A DNA stretch of 64,000 nucleotides from Bordetella ansorpii (GTDB lineage Bacteria > Pseudomonadota > Gammaproteobacteria > Burkholderiales > Burkholderiaceae_B). The notes under the pieces were generated by a model. The model was not told the origin of the DNA and did not search any database. It saw only the letters and a list, made by a program, of their open reading frames with translations. The position numbers and the translations under genes are program-made. Below, piece by piece: positions 21,186 through 29,557 of this stretch. Location: the NCBI RefSeq assembly GCF_900078315.1, contig NZ_FKBS01000006.1:218865-282864 (forward strand), written 5' to 3'. Numbering within the stretch: the first letter of the stretch is position 1; every line of letters begins with the position of its first letter.

Positions 21186-21303
21186 AACCGATCGGTAGGT
21201 GTAGCGATAGCGCTAGTAGGCGTGCGGAGAGCACGCGCAGGCCTGCGACCGAGGCGTCGTTGCGCTCGGTGGCAATTGCGAAGGGGGTGCAATCGAAGGC
21301 CAT
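21175..21303 (-). CDS. Leucine-rich leader peptide upstream of leuA (candidate attenuator)
   Basis: This 42-codon frame runs from ATG at 21303 to TAG at 21175, ending about 200 bases before leuA. Codons 29-36 encode LLALSLHL, and all five leucines there are CTA, the rarest leucine codon in DNA this GC-rich; two more leucines (CTG, CTC) precede. This is the signature of a leader peptide whose ribosome stalls when leucyl-tRNA is short. Supporting context: it lies in the leuA leader on the leuA strand, and a hairpin covers its stop codon. Weak points: no clear ribosome-binding site and no obvious intrinsic terminator with a U-tract before leuA, so the downstream mechanism is unproven. Confidence 0.65.
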   Translation of the reverse strand: MAFDCTPFAIATERNDASVAGLRVLSARLLALSLHLPIGCRA

Positions 21304-21315
21304 AACCCGTAGTCA

Positions 21316-21344
21316 AACATATTTTGCGCACACGCGCAATTGAA
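21316..21344 (-). promoter_or_regulatory. Candidate leuA promoter with overlapping inverted repeat
   Basis: Minus-strand TTCAAT (21344-21339) and TATGTT (21321-21316) are 17 bases apart. The spacer is filled by the perfect inverted repeat TTGCGC-N4-GCGCAA (21324-21339), a possible operator. A start site about seven bases after the -10 would leave almost no untranslated leader before the leader-peptide ATG at 21303. Confidence 0.35.
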
Positions 21345-21349
21345 CCCGC

Positions 21350-21976
21350 CTATCGGAACGGGCCGATGGTAGGTTCAGTGTGTTGCCGCGGCGCGGTCGG
21401 CGCAGGCGGAACGCTGGGGGCCGACGTGGACGTGGCGACCGGGATGCCGCCCTGGTCCAGAATGGCCGATTGTTCTCGCACCAGTGCGATCTTGCCGATA
21501 CGATTGCGGCGCAGTTCCCGGTGTGTGCGTTGCAGGTCGCCCAGCGTGAAGGGCTCTTCGCGGTCGCCCCAGACCCAGCGCAGCACGTCGATGGATTCGT
21601 CGGACAGCGAGGCGCGCAGGCTGGCCAGCGTGTTGGCGTCCAGCGGGCGCGCACGCGCCGAGGCCATGTCCGAGTAGATCCACGAACGCAGCAGGAAGAA
21701 GACGATGAGCGACCAGATGGCCACCACGCCCCACCAGGCGTAGGGATTGATCCGGGTCAGCAAGTCCACGGTTTGCTGCCCCAGCGAGTGCAGGCTGTCG
21801 AAGTTGATCGAACGGCCTACCCCCAGCAGCTTGGACGATACGTAGAGCCAGATGATGGCTGCGACGACGATGACCAGAGCCCGGACGACCAGGCGAGGAA
21901 TCGCGAGTTTCACCAGGGTTTGGCCAACGATGCGGCTGTCTTGGCGAATGCGTTCGGGCGAAAAGGGATTCATCAT
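21350..21976 (-). CDS. Conserved membrane protein of unknown function
   Basis: This 208-residue protein has two clear hydrophobic helices (about residues 28-50 and 80-98), then a soluble region rich in charged residues and a Pro/Thr-rich C-terminal tail. I do not recognise the family. Its start codon (21976, or the adjacent ATG at 21973) overlaps the first codon of rpoN on the other strand, so promoters of each gene must lie inside the other. It ends close to the leuA leader promoter. Confidence 0.6.
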   Translation of the reverse strand: MMNPFSPERIRQDSRIVGQTLVKLAIPRLVVRALVIVVAAIIWLYVSSKLLGVGRSINFDSLHSLGQQTVDLLTRINPYAWWGVVAIWSLIVFFLLRSWIYSDMASARARPLDANTLASLRASLSDESIDVLRWVWGDREEPFTLGDLQRTHRELRRNRIGKIALVREQSAILDQGGIPVATSTSAPSVPPAPTAPRQHTEPTIGPFR

Positions 21977-23417
21977 GCAAAATATTGTACCTATGACTCG
22001 TCCCGCTTTAGAACTCCGTCCTGGTCAGCATCTGACACTGACCCCCCAACTGCAACAGTCGATCCGACTGTTGCAGTTGTCGTCGCTGGAGCTGGAGCAG
22101 GAGATTTCCCAGGCCCTGTCCGAGAACCCCCTGCTGGAGCGCGATGAAACGGCCGATCAGGCCGATGCCGCCGATCCGCAGCGCGAGGCTTCGGTCGAGA
22201 ACGATGACAATCAGCCCGACACCGAATTGCGCATCGAAGAGATGCCGGGCTCGGGTGGCGTGTATCCCGACGACGACAGCGATACGCCGCAGACGGCCCG
22301 CACCGACACGCTGCGCGAGCATCTGCTGGGCCAGTTGATCCTGACGCGCGCGGGACCGCGCGACGCCGCGCTGACCGCGTTGCTCATCGACGAACTGGAC
22401 GAGAACGGCTACCTGGGGTCGCCGCTCGAGGAAATCCTGACGTGGCTGCCCGAAGAGCTCGAGGTCGACCTGGACGAGCTGCGCGCGGCGCTGACGCTGC
22501 TGCAATCGTTCGATCCGCCTGGCGTGGGCGCGCGCGACACCGCCGATTGCCTGGTGTTGCAACTGCGCCATCCCGACGTGTCGCGCCTGCCTGAAGCCGC
22601 GAATCCCGAGGCGCTGGCCGCCGCGCGGCTGATCTGTGCGCAGCACCTGCCGCTGCTGGCCAGCGGCAACCCCGCGCGGCTGCGCGAGGCCCTGCGTTGC
22701 GACGAAGCGACGCAGCGTGCGGCATGCACGCTGATCCAGCGGCTCGATCCGCGGCCCGGCCGCGCCTGGACGGTGCCCGCGGCCGACTACGCGATTCCAG
22801 ACGTGATCGTGCGCAAGACCCGGCAAGGCTGGCAGGCGGTGCTCAACAGCGCCGTGGTGCCGCGCCTGCAGATCAACGGCCTGTACGCGCAGATGCTGGG
22901 CAACCAGCGCGAGTCCAACCATGCGGGCCTGCATGCGCAACTGCAGCAGGCGCGCTGGATGATCCGCAACGTCGAGCAGCGCTTCGACACCATCCTGCGT
23001 GTGTCGCAGGCCATCGTGGCGCACCAGGCCGCCTTCTTCAGCCAGGGGCCGGCGGCCATGCGGCCGCTCATCCTGAAGGACATCGCGGGCGAACTCGGCC
23101 TGCACGAATCCACCATTTCGCGCGCCACCACGCAGAAGTTCATGCTGACGCCATACGGCACGATGGAGCTCAAGCGCTTCTTCGGCACGGGTGTGGCCAC
23201 CGACAGCGGCGACTCCGCGTCGGCCACCGCGGTGCAGGAGCACATCCGCCAGATGGTGGCCGGCGAGAACCGCGCCAAGCCGCTGTCCGACAGCCAGATC
23301 ATGGAGCGCCTGGCCGGCCAGGGCATCGTCATCGCGCGCCGCACGGTCGCCAAGTACCGCGAGGCGCTGCGCATCGCGCCAGCGGCCGTACGCAAGGCGC
23401 AGGCCGCCGCGCGCTGA
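21975..23417 (+). CDS. rpoN: RNA polymerase sigma-54 factor
   Basis: This protein of about 480 residues directs RNA polymerase to -24/-12 promoters that need AAA+ activators. Region I is Gln/Leu-rich (LTPQLQQSIRLLQLSSLELEQEI). The core-binding and HTH regions follow, and the RpoN box ARRTVAKYRE lies at about 454-463. The ATG at 21975 has GGGA upstream. Family alignment favours the internal ATG at 21993 (MTRPALELRPGQ), which lacks a ribosome site. The usual neighbour lptB is not upstream; csaA follows 28 bases later. Confidence 0.95.
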   Translation: MQNIVPMTRPALELRPGQHLTLTPQLQQSIRLLQLSSLELEQEISQALSENPLLERDETADQADAADPQREASVENDDNQPDTELRIEEMPGSGGVYPDDDSDTPQTARTDTLREHLLGQLILTRAGPRDAALTALLIDELDENGYLGSPLEEILTWLPEELEVDLDELRAALTLLQSFDPPGVGARDTADCLVLQLRHPDVSRLPEAANPEALAAARLICAQHLPLLASGNPARLREALRCDEATQRAACTLIQRLDPRPGRAWTVPAADYAIPDVIVRKTRQGWQAVLNSAVVPRLQINGLYAQMLGNQRESNHAGLHAQLQQARWMIRNVEQRFDTILRVSQAIVAHQAAFFSQGPAAMRPLILKDIAGELGLHESTISRATTQKFMLTPYGTMELKRFFGTGVATDSGDSASATAVQEHIRQMVAGENRAKPLSDSQIMERLAGQGIVIARRTVAKYREALRIAPAAVRKAQAAAR

Positions 23418-23445
23418 TCCCTCATCCTCACGCAGGAACCGTATC

Positions 23446-23787
23446 GTGACCACACCGATTTCATGGGACGACTTTGCCAAGGTCGAGCTGCGCGTCGGCT
23501 GCATCGTCGAGGCCGCGCCCTTTCCCGAGGCGCGCAAGCCGGCCTACAAGCTGATGGTCGACTTCGGACCCGGGATCGGCCAGAAGAAATCCAGCGCGCA
23601 GATCACGCATCACTATCGCCCGGAAGACCTGGTGGGCCGCAGGGTGGTGGCCGTGTTGAACTTCCCGCCCAAGCAGATCGGGCCGATCATGTCCGAGTGC
23701 CTGGTGACGGGCTTTCACGACGAGAACGGCGATGTCGCCCTGTGCGTGCCGGATCGCGACGTGCCGCTGGGCGCCAGGCTGCTCTGA
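23446..23787 (+). CDS. csaA: CsaA-like tRNA-binding-domain protein (export chaperone family)
   Basis: This 113-residue protein is a single tRNA-binding (OB-fold) domain, the full length of CsaA. Motifs include FAKVELRVGCIVEA, KSSAQITHHY and NFPPKQIGPIMSECLV. The start is GTG at 23446 with AGGAA nine bases upstream. CsaA has chaperone-like activity linked to protein export in Bacillus; its role in Gram-negatives is not settled. It sits 16 bases before a TetR gene and may be cotranscribed with it. Confidence 0.88.
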   Translation: MTTPISWDDFAKVELRVGCIVEAAPFPEARKPAYKLMVDFGPGIGQKKSSAQITHHYRPEDLVGRRVVAVLNFPPKQIGPIMSECLVTGFHDENGDVALCVPDRDVPLGARLL

Positions 23788-23803
23788 GCCGCGCGGAGCA
23801 TCC

Positions 23804-24415
23804 ATGAGCCAGGACAGCGCCAAGCCGCTGCGGCCCCGCAAGGCGCCCACGCAGATGCGTTCGCTGCAGACCGTGGCCGCCATCGTCGAGGCGGCCGCGC
23901 AGGTGCTGGAAGCGGAAGGACTGGAAGGTTTCAACACCAACGCGGTGGCCCGGCGCGCGGGCGTCAGCATCGGTTCGCTGTACCAATACTTTCCGGGCAA
24001 GGACGCGCTGACGGTCGCCCTGATCGAACGCGAGACCACCAGCTTCTACGACGACGCGCGCGGCGCCCTGGCGCAACGCGGGGGCCGCGCGGCATTGGAA
24101 TACCTGATCGGCGCCGCCGTGCGCCAGCAGTTGCAGCGTCCCATGCTGGCCCGCCTGCTGGACGTCGAAGAGGCGCGGCCGGCACTGCGCGGCGAGGTCG
24201 ACAAGCCGCAGGGTTTCCATGCCGTGCTGGTCACGTGCATCCGGCGGGCCAAGCGCGGCTGTGCCCGGCCCGAGGTCGCGGCAAGCGACGTGTCCGCCAT
24301 CATCCGCGCCATGACCGACGCGGCGGGCGAGCGTGGGGAGCGTGATGTCGCCGACCTGGAACGGCGCATCGGCGCGGCCGTCTTCGGCTATCTGGCGCGT
24401 GTGGACGCGGCCTGA
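23804..24415 (+). CDS. TetR-family transcriptional regulator
   Basis: This 203-residue protein has an N-terminal TetR HTH at about residues 21-66 (AVARRAGVSIGSLYQYFPGKDAL) and a variable ligand-binding C-terminal domain. It follows csaA closely. No obvious efflux target is adjacent; the VOC gene 205 bases downstream is a possible target. Two small hairpins (24475-24496 and 24580-24598) lie in the spacer. Confidence 0.88.
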   Translation: MSQDSAKPLRPRKAPTQMRSLQTVAAIVEAAAQVLEAEGLEGFNTNAVARRAGVSIGSLYQYFPGKDALTVALIERETTSFYDDARGALAQRGGRAALEYLIGAAVRQQLQRPMLARLLDVEEARPALRGEVDKPQGFHAVLVTCIRRAKRGCARPEVAASDVSAIIRAMTDAAGERGERDVADLERRIGAAVFGYLARVDAA

Positions 24416-24619
24416 AAACAGCGGTTCAAGACCCCGAATGCGAGCAACCGGCATCGACCTCGATGTCCGTCATGCCGCGAGATCGCCTTTTCGCGGGGCC
24501 CGCGTGGCAATGCCGTGGCCACAGCCGGATGCGAGTAGTTCAATGTGAGCTTTTGCTTATATTCTGACGTCATCGCAGCGCATGGCAGGACGCCATGCCC
24601 GACCCCTTATAGCGAGGCT

Positions 24620-25027
24620 ATGATGACCGGACTGACTACCGCCATGAAGCTCAATCACCTGAGCTTTCCTTCGTCCGACGCAACCGCCACGGCGCGGTTC
24701 TTCGAGAATTACCTGGGTTTCACCGTCGACGGGACGTGGGACAAGTCCTACATCCTGAAGCGGCCCGGCTTTGACGTCGTGATCGAGCACGTCGAGGCCA
24801 CGCCCGCCTGGCCCACGAATTTCCATGGGGGCTTCGAGCTGCCCGACGCCGAAGCGGTGCAGACGCTGTATGCACGCTTCAAGGCCGAAGGCGTCGAGAT
24901 GGTGTCCGACGTCTTCAACAATGGCCGCGGTTCGCGCTTCTTCTGCCGCGCGCCCGGCGGCGTGATGTTCGAGTTCAACACACGCGCCGACGTGGCGGCC
25001 GAGTATCGCGGGACCTTCGACAACTGA
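24620..25027 (+). CDS. VOC-family (glyoxalase/bleomycin-resistance fold) protein
   Basis: This 135-residue single-domain VOC protein starts MKLNHLSFPSSD after a short leader and has two beta-alpha-beta-beta-beta modules. Candidate metal ligands include the His of LNHLSF and the terminal Glu in GVMFEFNTRA. Start at ATG 24620 or 24623; GAGG lies just upstream. Enzymatic role unknown; relatives include glyoxalases, dioxygenases and resistance proteins. Confidence 0.8.
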   Translation: MMTGLTTAMKLNHLSFPSSDATATARFFENYLGFTVDGTWDKSYILKRPGFDVVIEHVEATPAWPTNFHGGFELPDAEAVQTLYARFKAEGVEMVSDVFNNGRGSRFFCRAPGGVMFEFNTRADVAAEYRGTFDN

Positions 25028-25076
25028 GCCCCGCGCGGCATACGGGCTTGCCACGTATGCCCCATTGCCCTGGCCC

Positions 25077-26018
25077 TCAGTGGCGCGGCTTTTCCTGGTG
25101 CCTGACGCCGTCCTTCGGCGGCCGGCTGGCCCAGAAGGAGGCGATCAGCGAACCCGAGATGTTGTGCCACACCGAGAAAATGGCGCCGGGCAGCGCGGCC
25201 AGCGCCGAGAAATACTTGTACGCCAGCGCCGCGGCCAGGCCGGAGTTCTGCATGCCGACTTCCAGGGCCAGCGTGCGGCACACCGATTCGTCGAAGCGCA
25301 GCAGGCGGCCGCCCCAGTAGCCGCCCAGCAGGCCCAGGGCGTTGTGCAGCATCACGCCCAGCAGCACGATGGGGCCGACGCTGGCGATGCTGGCCTGGCT
25401 GGCGGCCACCACGGCGGTCAGGATGGCCAGGATGGCCAGCACCGAGACCAGCGGCAGGACCCCTTCGATCGCGCGCACCACGGGACGCGCGAAGTGGTTC
25501 AGCAGCAGTCCCACCGCGACCGGCAGCACGACGATCTTCAGGATATCGATCAGCAGGCCCAGGGTATCGACGGGGATGGCCGCGTCCACGTACAGCAGCG
25601 TCAGTAGCGGCGTGGCGATCACGCCCACCAGCGTGGACAAGGCGCCGATGGTGACCGACAGCGCGACGTCGCCGCCCGCCAGGTACACCATCACCGTCGA
25701 GCTGGTGCCGCTGGCCACGCTGCCCACCAGGATCATGCCGACCGTCAGTTCGGGCGGCATGTCCAGCAGCTTCGCCAGCAGGAAGGCGGCCAGCGGCATC
25801 ACCAGGTAATGGATCACGATGCCGGCGACCACGGGAGCGGGCTGCTTCGCCACGCGCCGGAAGTCGGCGAACGTCAGCGTGGCGCCCATGCCCAGCATCA
25901 CCAGCATCAGCAGGTACTGCACATAGGCAAGCAGGGGGCGGAAAGTGGTTGGCGAAAAATAGGCGACGGCCGAGATGAGCAGCGCCCAAAGAGGGAATAG
26001 ACGGGTGATGAACGACAT
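25077..26018 (-). CDS. BASS-family sodium symporter-like transporter
   Basis: This 313-residue membrane protein of the bile acid:sodium symporter family has about ten helices. Family motifs include [37 protein letters not shown] and [16 protein letters not shown]. Start at 26018 ([13 protein letters not shown]); an upstream frame extension is basic and unlikely. Bacterial relatives carry pantothenate, ketopantoate or organic anions; no substrate can be assigned. It is convergent with the VOC gene. Confidence 0.88.
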   Translation of the reverse strand: MSFITRLFPLWALLISAVAYFSPTTFRPLLAYVQYLLMLVMLGMGATLTFADFRRVAKQPAPVVAGIVIHYLVMPLAAFLLAKLLDMPPELTVGMILVGSVASGTSSTVMVYLAGGDVALSVTIGALSTLVGVIATPLLTLLYVDAAIPVDTLGLLIDILKIVVLPVAVGLLLNHFARPVVRAIEGVLPLVSVLAILAILTAVVAASQASIASVGPIVLLGVMLHNALGLLGGYWGGRLLRFDESVCRTLALEVGMQNSGLAAALAYKYFSALAALPGAIFSVWHNISGSLIASFWASRPPKDGVRHQEKPRH

Positions 26019-26213
26019 GAAGGTGCAGCGTGTGACGCGTCGCGGGCCAGGCCCGGACGGGGCGGTTTTGAGAAGGCGGTTTCCGGGAAAACGGCTTGCG
26101 GTGATGCAGGCCCGCCTTTTTAGCATGAGGGGCGTGAAGCCCGGCCCGGGCGGGGCGATCTGCGGTCGAGTTGGCGTTTTGCCACTCTGTCATTGCGCAA
26201 CGCTTGCGCACCC

Positions 26214-26245
26214 TAGAATAAAGGACGATAATTATTCTCATGTAT
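26214..26245 (+). promoter_or_regulatory. bfd promoter with Fur-box-like site
   Basis: A -10-like TAGAAT (26214-26219) is followed by GATAATTATTCTCATGTAT (26227-26245), which matches the 19-bp Fur consensus at 12 positions including all of its first six, and overlaps the bfd start codon. Iron-dependent repression is the expected outcome. Confidence 0.6.
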
Positions 26246-26518
26246 ATTTGTGTTTGTAACGCTGTCACCGAACGTCAAGTCCGCGCCTGTGTCGACGCGG
26301 GTGCCACGTCGCTTGGCGATCTGCAATTCGAACTGGGCGTTGCCTCGTGCTGCGGTTGCTGCGCCGAGACCGCGCTCGCGTACCTGCCGGGGGGGCGCTG
26401 CTCCACCGTCTGCGACGTGCGTACGATTGCCATGCCGGTTCCGGTGAGCATGCCCACGGTCCGGGTCGAGAACGACCAGCCGGCCGCCAACATCGGCGCC
26501 GTCACCCAGGCCGCCTGA
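26240..26518 (+). CDS. bfd: Bacterioferritin-associated ferredoxin
   Basis: This 92-residue [2Fe-2S] protein has C4-x-C6-x31-C38-x2-C41, exactly the Bfd ligand spacing, within CVCNAV and CGCCAE. Bfd reduces the core of bacterioferritin to release iron when iron is scarce. The C-terminal 25-30 residues extend past the usual 64-residue Bfd and look unstructured. A Fur-like box overlaps its start. The bfr partner lies 2.4 kb downstream, separated by a LysR/EamA pair. Confidence 0.92.
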   Translation: MYICVCNAVTERQVRACVDAGATSLGDLQFELGVASCCGCCAETALAYLPGGRCSTVCDVRTIAMPVPVSMPTVRVENDQPAANIGAVTQAA

Positions 26519-26597
26519 TCGTCCCCTGGCCCGGGTCGGGCCGTATCGCCGCGCAACCTCTCGTTCAAGCGGCCTCCTTTTCCCTTTCCTGTCGAAT

Positions 26598-27491
26598 TCA
26601 GTCCGTCATGGCCGGGCTGGGCATCGTTGCGTCCGCCGCGCGCGTCAACGACACGACCTCGTCGCAGAAGCCCTGCATCTGCCGGGCCAGGCTGCGCGCG
26701 CTGCCGGACGCCGCGGGGCTCATGCATAGCGCCAGTTCGCTGGGCGCGGCGCGAGGCAGCAGGCCGTCGCAGGTCCGCATGGCCGGCGTCAGACAGCGCC
26801 GGTCCATCAGCGCGATGCCCAGGCCGCCTTCCAGCGCCGCCTGAATGCCGCCCATGTGCGGGCTTTCGTAGGCGATGCGCCAACGCCGGCCCGCGCTTTC
26901 CAGGGCGTGAATGGCACGGTTGCGGTACAGGCAGCCCTGCGGAAACGCGACCAGCGGTACCGGATCGGGCAATTCCCGCATCGGCCAGTCGCGGCAGCCG
27001 AGCCATGTCAGGCGTTCGGGCCAGGCCGCCACGCAATCGCCCGCGCCGGGTTCGCGCTTGAACAGCGCCAGATCCAGTTCCCCGCGTTCCAGGCTTCGCG
27101 ACAGCATGGCGCTGAGATCGCAGCGCATGGTCACGCGCACGGCGGGATGGGCGCGTGCGAAGTCCGCCACCAGCGCCGTCATGCGTTCCACCGCGAAATC
27201 GTCCGGTACGCCGACCCGCACCATCTCCACGCCGCGCGTTCCCCTGACCGCCTCGCGGATTTCGGTGGACAACGCCAGCATGCGGCGCGCGTAGCCCAGC
27301 AGGCGTTCGCCGTCTTCGGTCAGGCGCACCTGGCGGCCCTCGCGCACGAACAGGTCGCAGCCCAGGGCAGCCTCGAGCTTGCGGATCTGCTGGCTGACGG
27401 TGGACTGCGTGCGGTGCACGCGTTCGCCGGCCCGCGTGAAGCCGCCAGCGTCCACGACGGAGACGAAACTATGCAGCAGGTCGAGGTCCAT
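26598..27491 (-). CDS. LysR-family transcriptional regulator
   Basis: This 297-residue LysR regulator has the HTH FVSVVDAGGFTRAGERVHRTQSTVSQQIRKLE at about residues 8-40 and a C-terminal effector domain. Start at 27491 (MDLDLLHSF). It is divergent from the EamA transporter at 27620, so it probably regulates it. This subgroup is frequently paired with exporters of amino acids or metabolites. Confidence 0.9.
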   Translation of the reverse strand: MDLDLLHSFVSVVDAGGFTRAGERVHRTQSTVSQQIRKLEAALGCDLFVREGRQVRLTEDGERLLGYARRMLALSTEIREAVRGTRGVEMVRVGVPDDFAVERMTALVADFARAHPAVRVTMRCDLSAMLSRSLERGELDLALFKREPGAGDCVAAWPERLTWLGCRDWPMRELPDPVPLVAFPQGCLYRNRAIHALESAGRRWRIAYESPHMGGIQAALEGGLGIALMDRRCLTPAMRTCDGLLPRAAPSELALCMSPAASGSARSLARQMQGFCDEVVSLTRAADATMPSPAMTD

Positions 27492-27619
27492 GATGATCCT
27501 GTCCAGTGGTTTTTCAAATACTTTTGATCTGAATAAAGAATTTGTCAATGGATGGTGGGCGGCGCAGAATCCCTCTGACGGTCGCGGTCGGGCCGGCCCT
27601 TTCTTTCGACTCGTCCCCC

Positions 27620-28537
27620 ATGAAATTCACCGTTGCGCTGCCCGTATCCGCCGCCGTTGCCGCATCGTCCGCAGAACGACCCACGCCATGGGGTTCCATC
27701 GCGTTGTTCTGCCTGCTCTGGAGTTCGGCCTTCGCGTCCGCCAAGATCGCCCTGCATGACTGTCCGCCGCTGACGCTGCTGACCGTGCGCTTCCTGATCG
27801 CGGGCGTACTGATGCTGGGCATGTCCGCCATCACGGGCGGCCTGCGCCGGATTCCCTATGCCGAATTGCTGTGCCTGGCGGGGTTGGGCGTGCTGAACAA
27901 TGCCTTCTACCTGGGGTTCAGCTGGAGCGGCATGGCGACGGTGTCGTCCGCCTTCACCGCGGTGTTGATCAGCACCAATCCCCTGCTGATCGGCCTGCTG
28001 GCCGGGCCGGTGCTGGGCGAGAAGCTCGGCTGGCGCAAGCTGCTGGGCCTGTGCCTGGGCTTGCTGGGCGTGATGCTGGTGCTGCGCTCACGCCTGGTCG
28101 GCATGCACGAAGACCTGCAAGGCACGCTGCACGTGGTGATGGGCTTGCTGGGCCTGGTGGCGGGCACGCTGGCGTACAAGCGCCTGAAGCCGCGCGCCAG
28201 CCTGTGGAGCGCGACGGCGGTGCAGTCGTTGGCCGCGTCGCTCGTGTTGCTGCCGTTCGCGTTGCACTACGAGTCGCTCGACCAGGTGCACCTGACGTCC
28301 AGCCTGTTCTGGAGCATGGCCTACACCATCGTGCCCGTGTCGATGGGCAGCTACGCCTTGTGGTTCACGATTCTCAGCCGCAACAGCGCCACCTCGGCCA
28401 GCGCGCTGCATTTCCTGATGCCGCCGCTGGGCCTGCTGTTCGGCTGGGCCGTGCTGGGCGAGCCGGTGTCGTGGCTCGACATGGCTGGCATCGTGCCGAT
28501 CGCGTTCGGTATCTGGTTGGCGACGCGCCGGGCCTGA
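27620..28537 (+). CDS. DMT-superfamily transporter (two EamA domains)
   Basis: This 305-residue membrane protein has ten helices in two EamA repeats; landmarks are CLLWSSAFASAKIALHDCPP in repeat 1 and FLMPPLGLLFGWAVLGEP in repeat 2. Likely a metabolite or drug exporter. The ATG at 27620 has a poor ribosome site; in-frame upstream starts at 27542 and 27548 are possible. Divergent from the LysR regulator. Confidence 0.88.
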   Translation: MKFTVALPVSAAVAASSAERPTPWGSIALFCLLWSSAFASAKIALHDCPPLTLLTVRFLIAGVLMLGMSAITGGLRRIPYAELLCLAGLGVLNNAFYLGFSWSGMATVSSAFTAVLISTNPLLIGLLAGPVLGEKLGWRKLLGLCLGLLGVMLVLRSRLVGMHEDLQGTLHVVMGLLGLVAGTLAYKRLKPRASLWSATAVQSLAASLVLLPFALHYESLDQVHLTSSLFWSMAYTIVPVSMGSYALWFTILSRNSATSASALHFLMPPLGLLFGWAVLGEPVSWLDMAGIVPIAFGIWLATRRA

Positions 28538-28965
28538 TCGCCGGAACTGGCCGCATCGCAGGGGCCGTCTGATGTCTCATCAGATTGCCCTTCGCCCCTG
28601 CCGGCGTGAAGTCGATCGACATGTTCCCTGTTTGTTGCCGAACGCCAACATGGCAGTCACGGCCATGTCACGCGCGTTATCGGGTGGCCGGCGCAGCCTA
28701 TCCGGGTGGATATGACTGGACAGGCCGGGCGGAATCAAGGCGTGCATGCTTCGCCAGCCCGCATGCAGCCGTGTCCGTGGATGCGGGCTGTCGCGCACGC
28801 ATACTCATTCTCATTCGGTTCACGTTTCCGTATTGCACTCGCAAAGCCGTTTACCAAATGCAGGCAAAGGGTAGTCGCGGCCCTTTGCGCAGTGTTAGCC
28901 TTCGTCCATTCGCATGACGTCGGCGTCGTGTCCATGGGCATGCGCATGAATACAAGGAGTTCATC
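28538..28965. other. 428-base intergenic region before bfr
   Basis: I see no credible gene here. It holds a Fur-box-like sequence (28799-28817) about 150 bases before bfr. Base composition becomes less GC-rich around 28790-28870, consistent with a promoter region. Confidence 0.5.
28799..28817 (-). promoter_or_regulatory. Fur-box-like site upstream of bfr
   Basis: On the minus strand the site reads GAATGAGAATGAGTATG, with 13 of 16 matches to the TAATGAGAATCATTAT core used by Fur. It lies about 150 bases upstream of bfr, the iron-storage gene. Whether it represses or activates bfr is not inferable. Confidence 0.5.
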
Positions 28966-29442
28966 ATGAAAGGCGATAAGACAGTCATCCAGTTCCTGAA
29001 CAAGCAGCTCACCAACGAACTGACTGCCATCAACCAGTACTTCCTGCATGCGCGCATGCTGAACCACTGGGGCCTGAACAAGCTCGGCAAGCATGAGTAC
29101 GAAGAGTCCATCGGCGAGATGAAGCACGCCGACCGCCTGATCGAACGCATCTTCATGCTCGACGGCCTGCCCAACCTGCAAGACCTGCACAAGCTGCTGA
29201 TCGGCGAAGACGTGCCCGAATTGCTGGCCTGTGACCTGAAGCTGGAAACGGCGGCCCAGGCCACGGTAAAGGACGCCATCGCCTACTGTGAATCGGTGCG
29301 CGACTACGTGTCGCGCGATCTGTTCCAGGACATCCTGGACGACACCGAAGAGCACATCGACTACCTGGAAACCCAGATCGGCCTGATCGATCAGGTCGGC
29401 CTGCAGAACTACCTGCAAAGCCAGATGGAAGTGGCCAGCTAA
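28966..29442 (+). CDS. bfr: Bacterioferritin
   Basis: This 158-residue ferritin-like subunit assembles into the 24-mer haem-containing iron store. Ferroxidase residues appear in order: E18 ([10 protein letters not shown]), E51 and H54 (MKHAD), E94, E127 and H130 (EEHIDYLE). Met52 in EMKHAD is the expected haem ligand. AAGGAG lies six bases before the ATG. A long terminator follows. Bfd, its iron-release partner, is 2.4 kb upstream. Confidence 0.96.
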   Translation: MKGDKTVIQFLNKQLTNELTAINQYFLHARMLNHWGLNKLGKHEYEESIGEMKHADRLIERIFMLDGLPNLQDLHKLLIGEDVPELLACDLKLETAAQATVKDAIAYCESVRDYVSRDLFQDILDDTEEHIDYLETQIGLIDQVGLQNYLQSQMEVAS

Positions 29443-29477
29443 ATCGCCGGCTTTCCAGGCCGCGGCATATCGCGCGG

Positions 29478-29521
29478 CCAGCAAAAAGGGCGCGGAGATG
29501 TCTCCGCGCCCTTTTTGCTGG
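29478..29521. terminator. Very long bidirectional terminator after bfr
   Basis: Perfect 21-bp arms separated by only two bases: the GC core GGGCGCGGAGA / TCTCCGCGCCC is flanked by A5 and T5. It serves bfr and the convergent gene at 29558. Confidence 0.9.
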
Positions 29522-29557
29522 ACCGCGCAAGGCGTGGTCCGGGAGGCATCGCGCCGC

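Noticed and set aside
21047-21331. 94-codon minus-strand frame covering the leuA leader in a different phase
   Set aside because: Arg/Pro-rich without motifs; the phase with the clustered CTA leucine codons and a stop at 21175 is the meaningful one.
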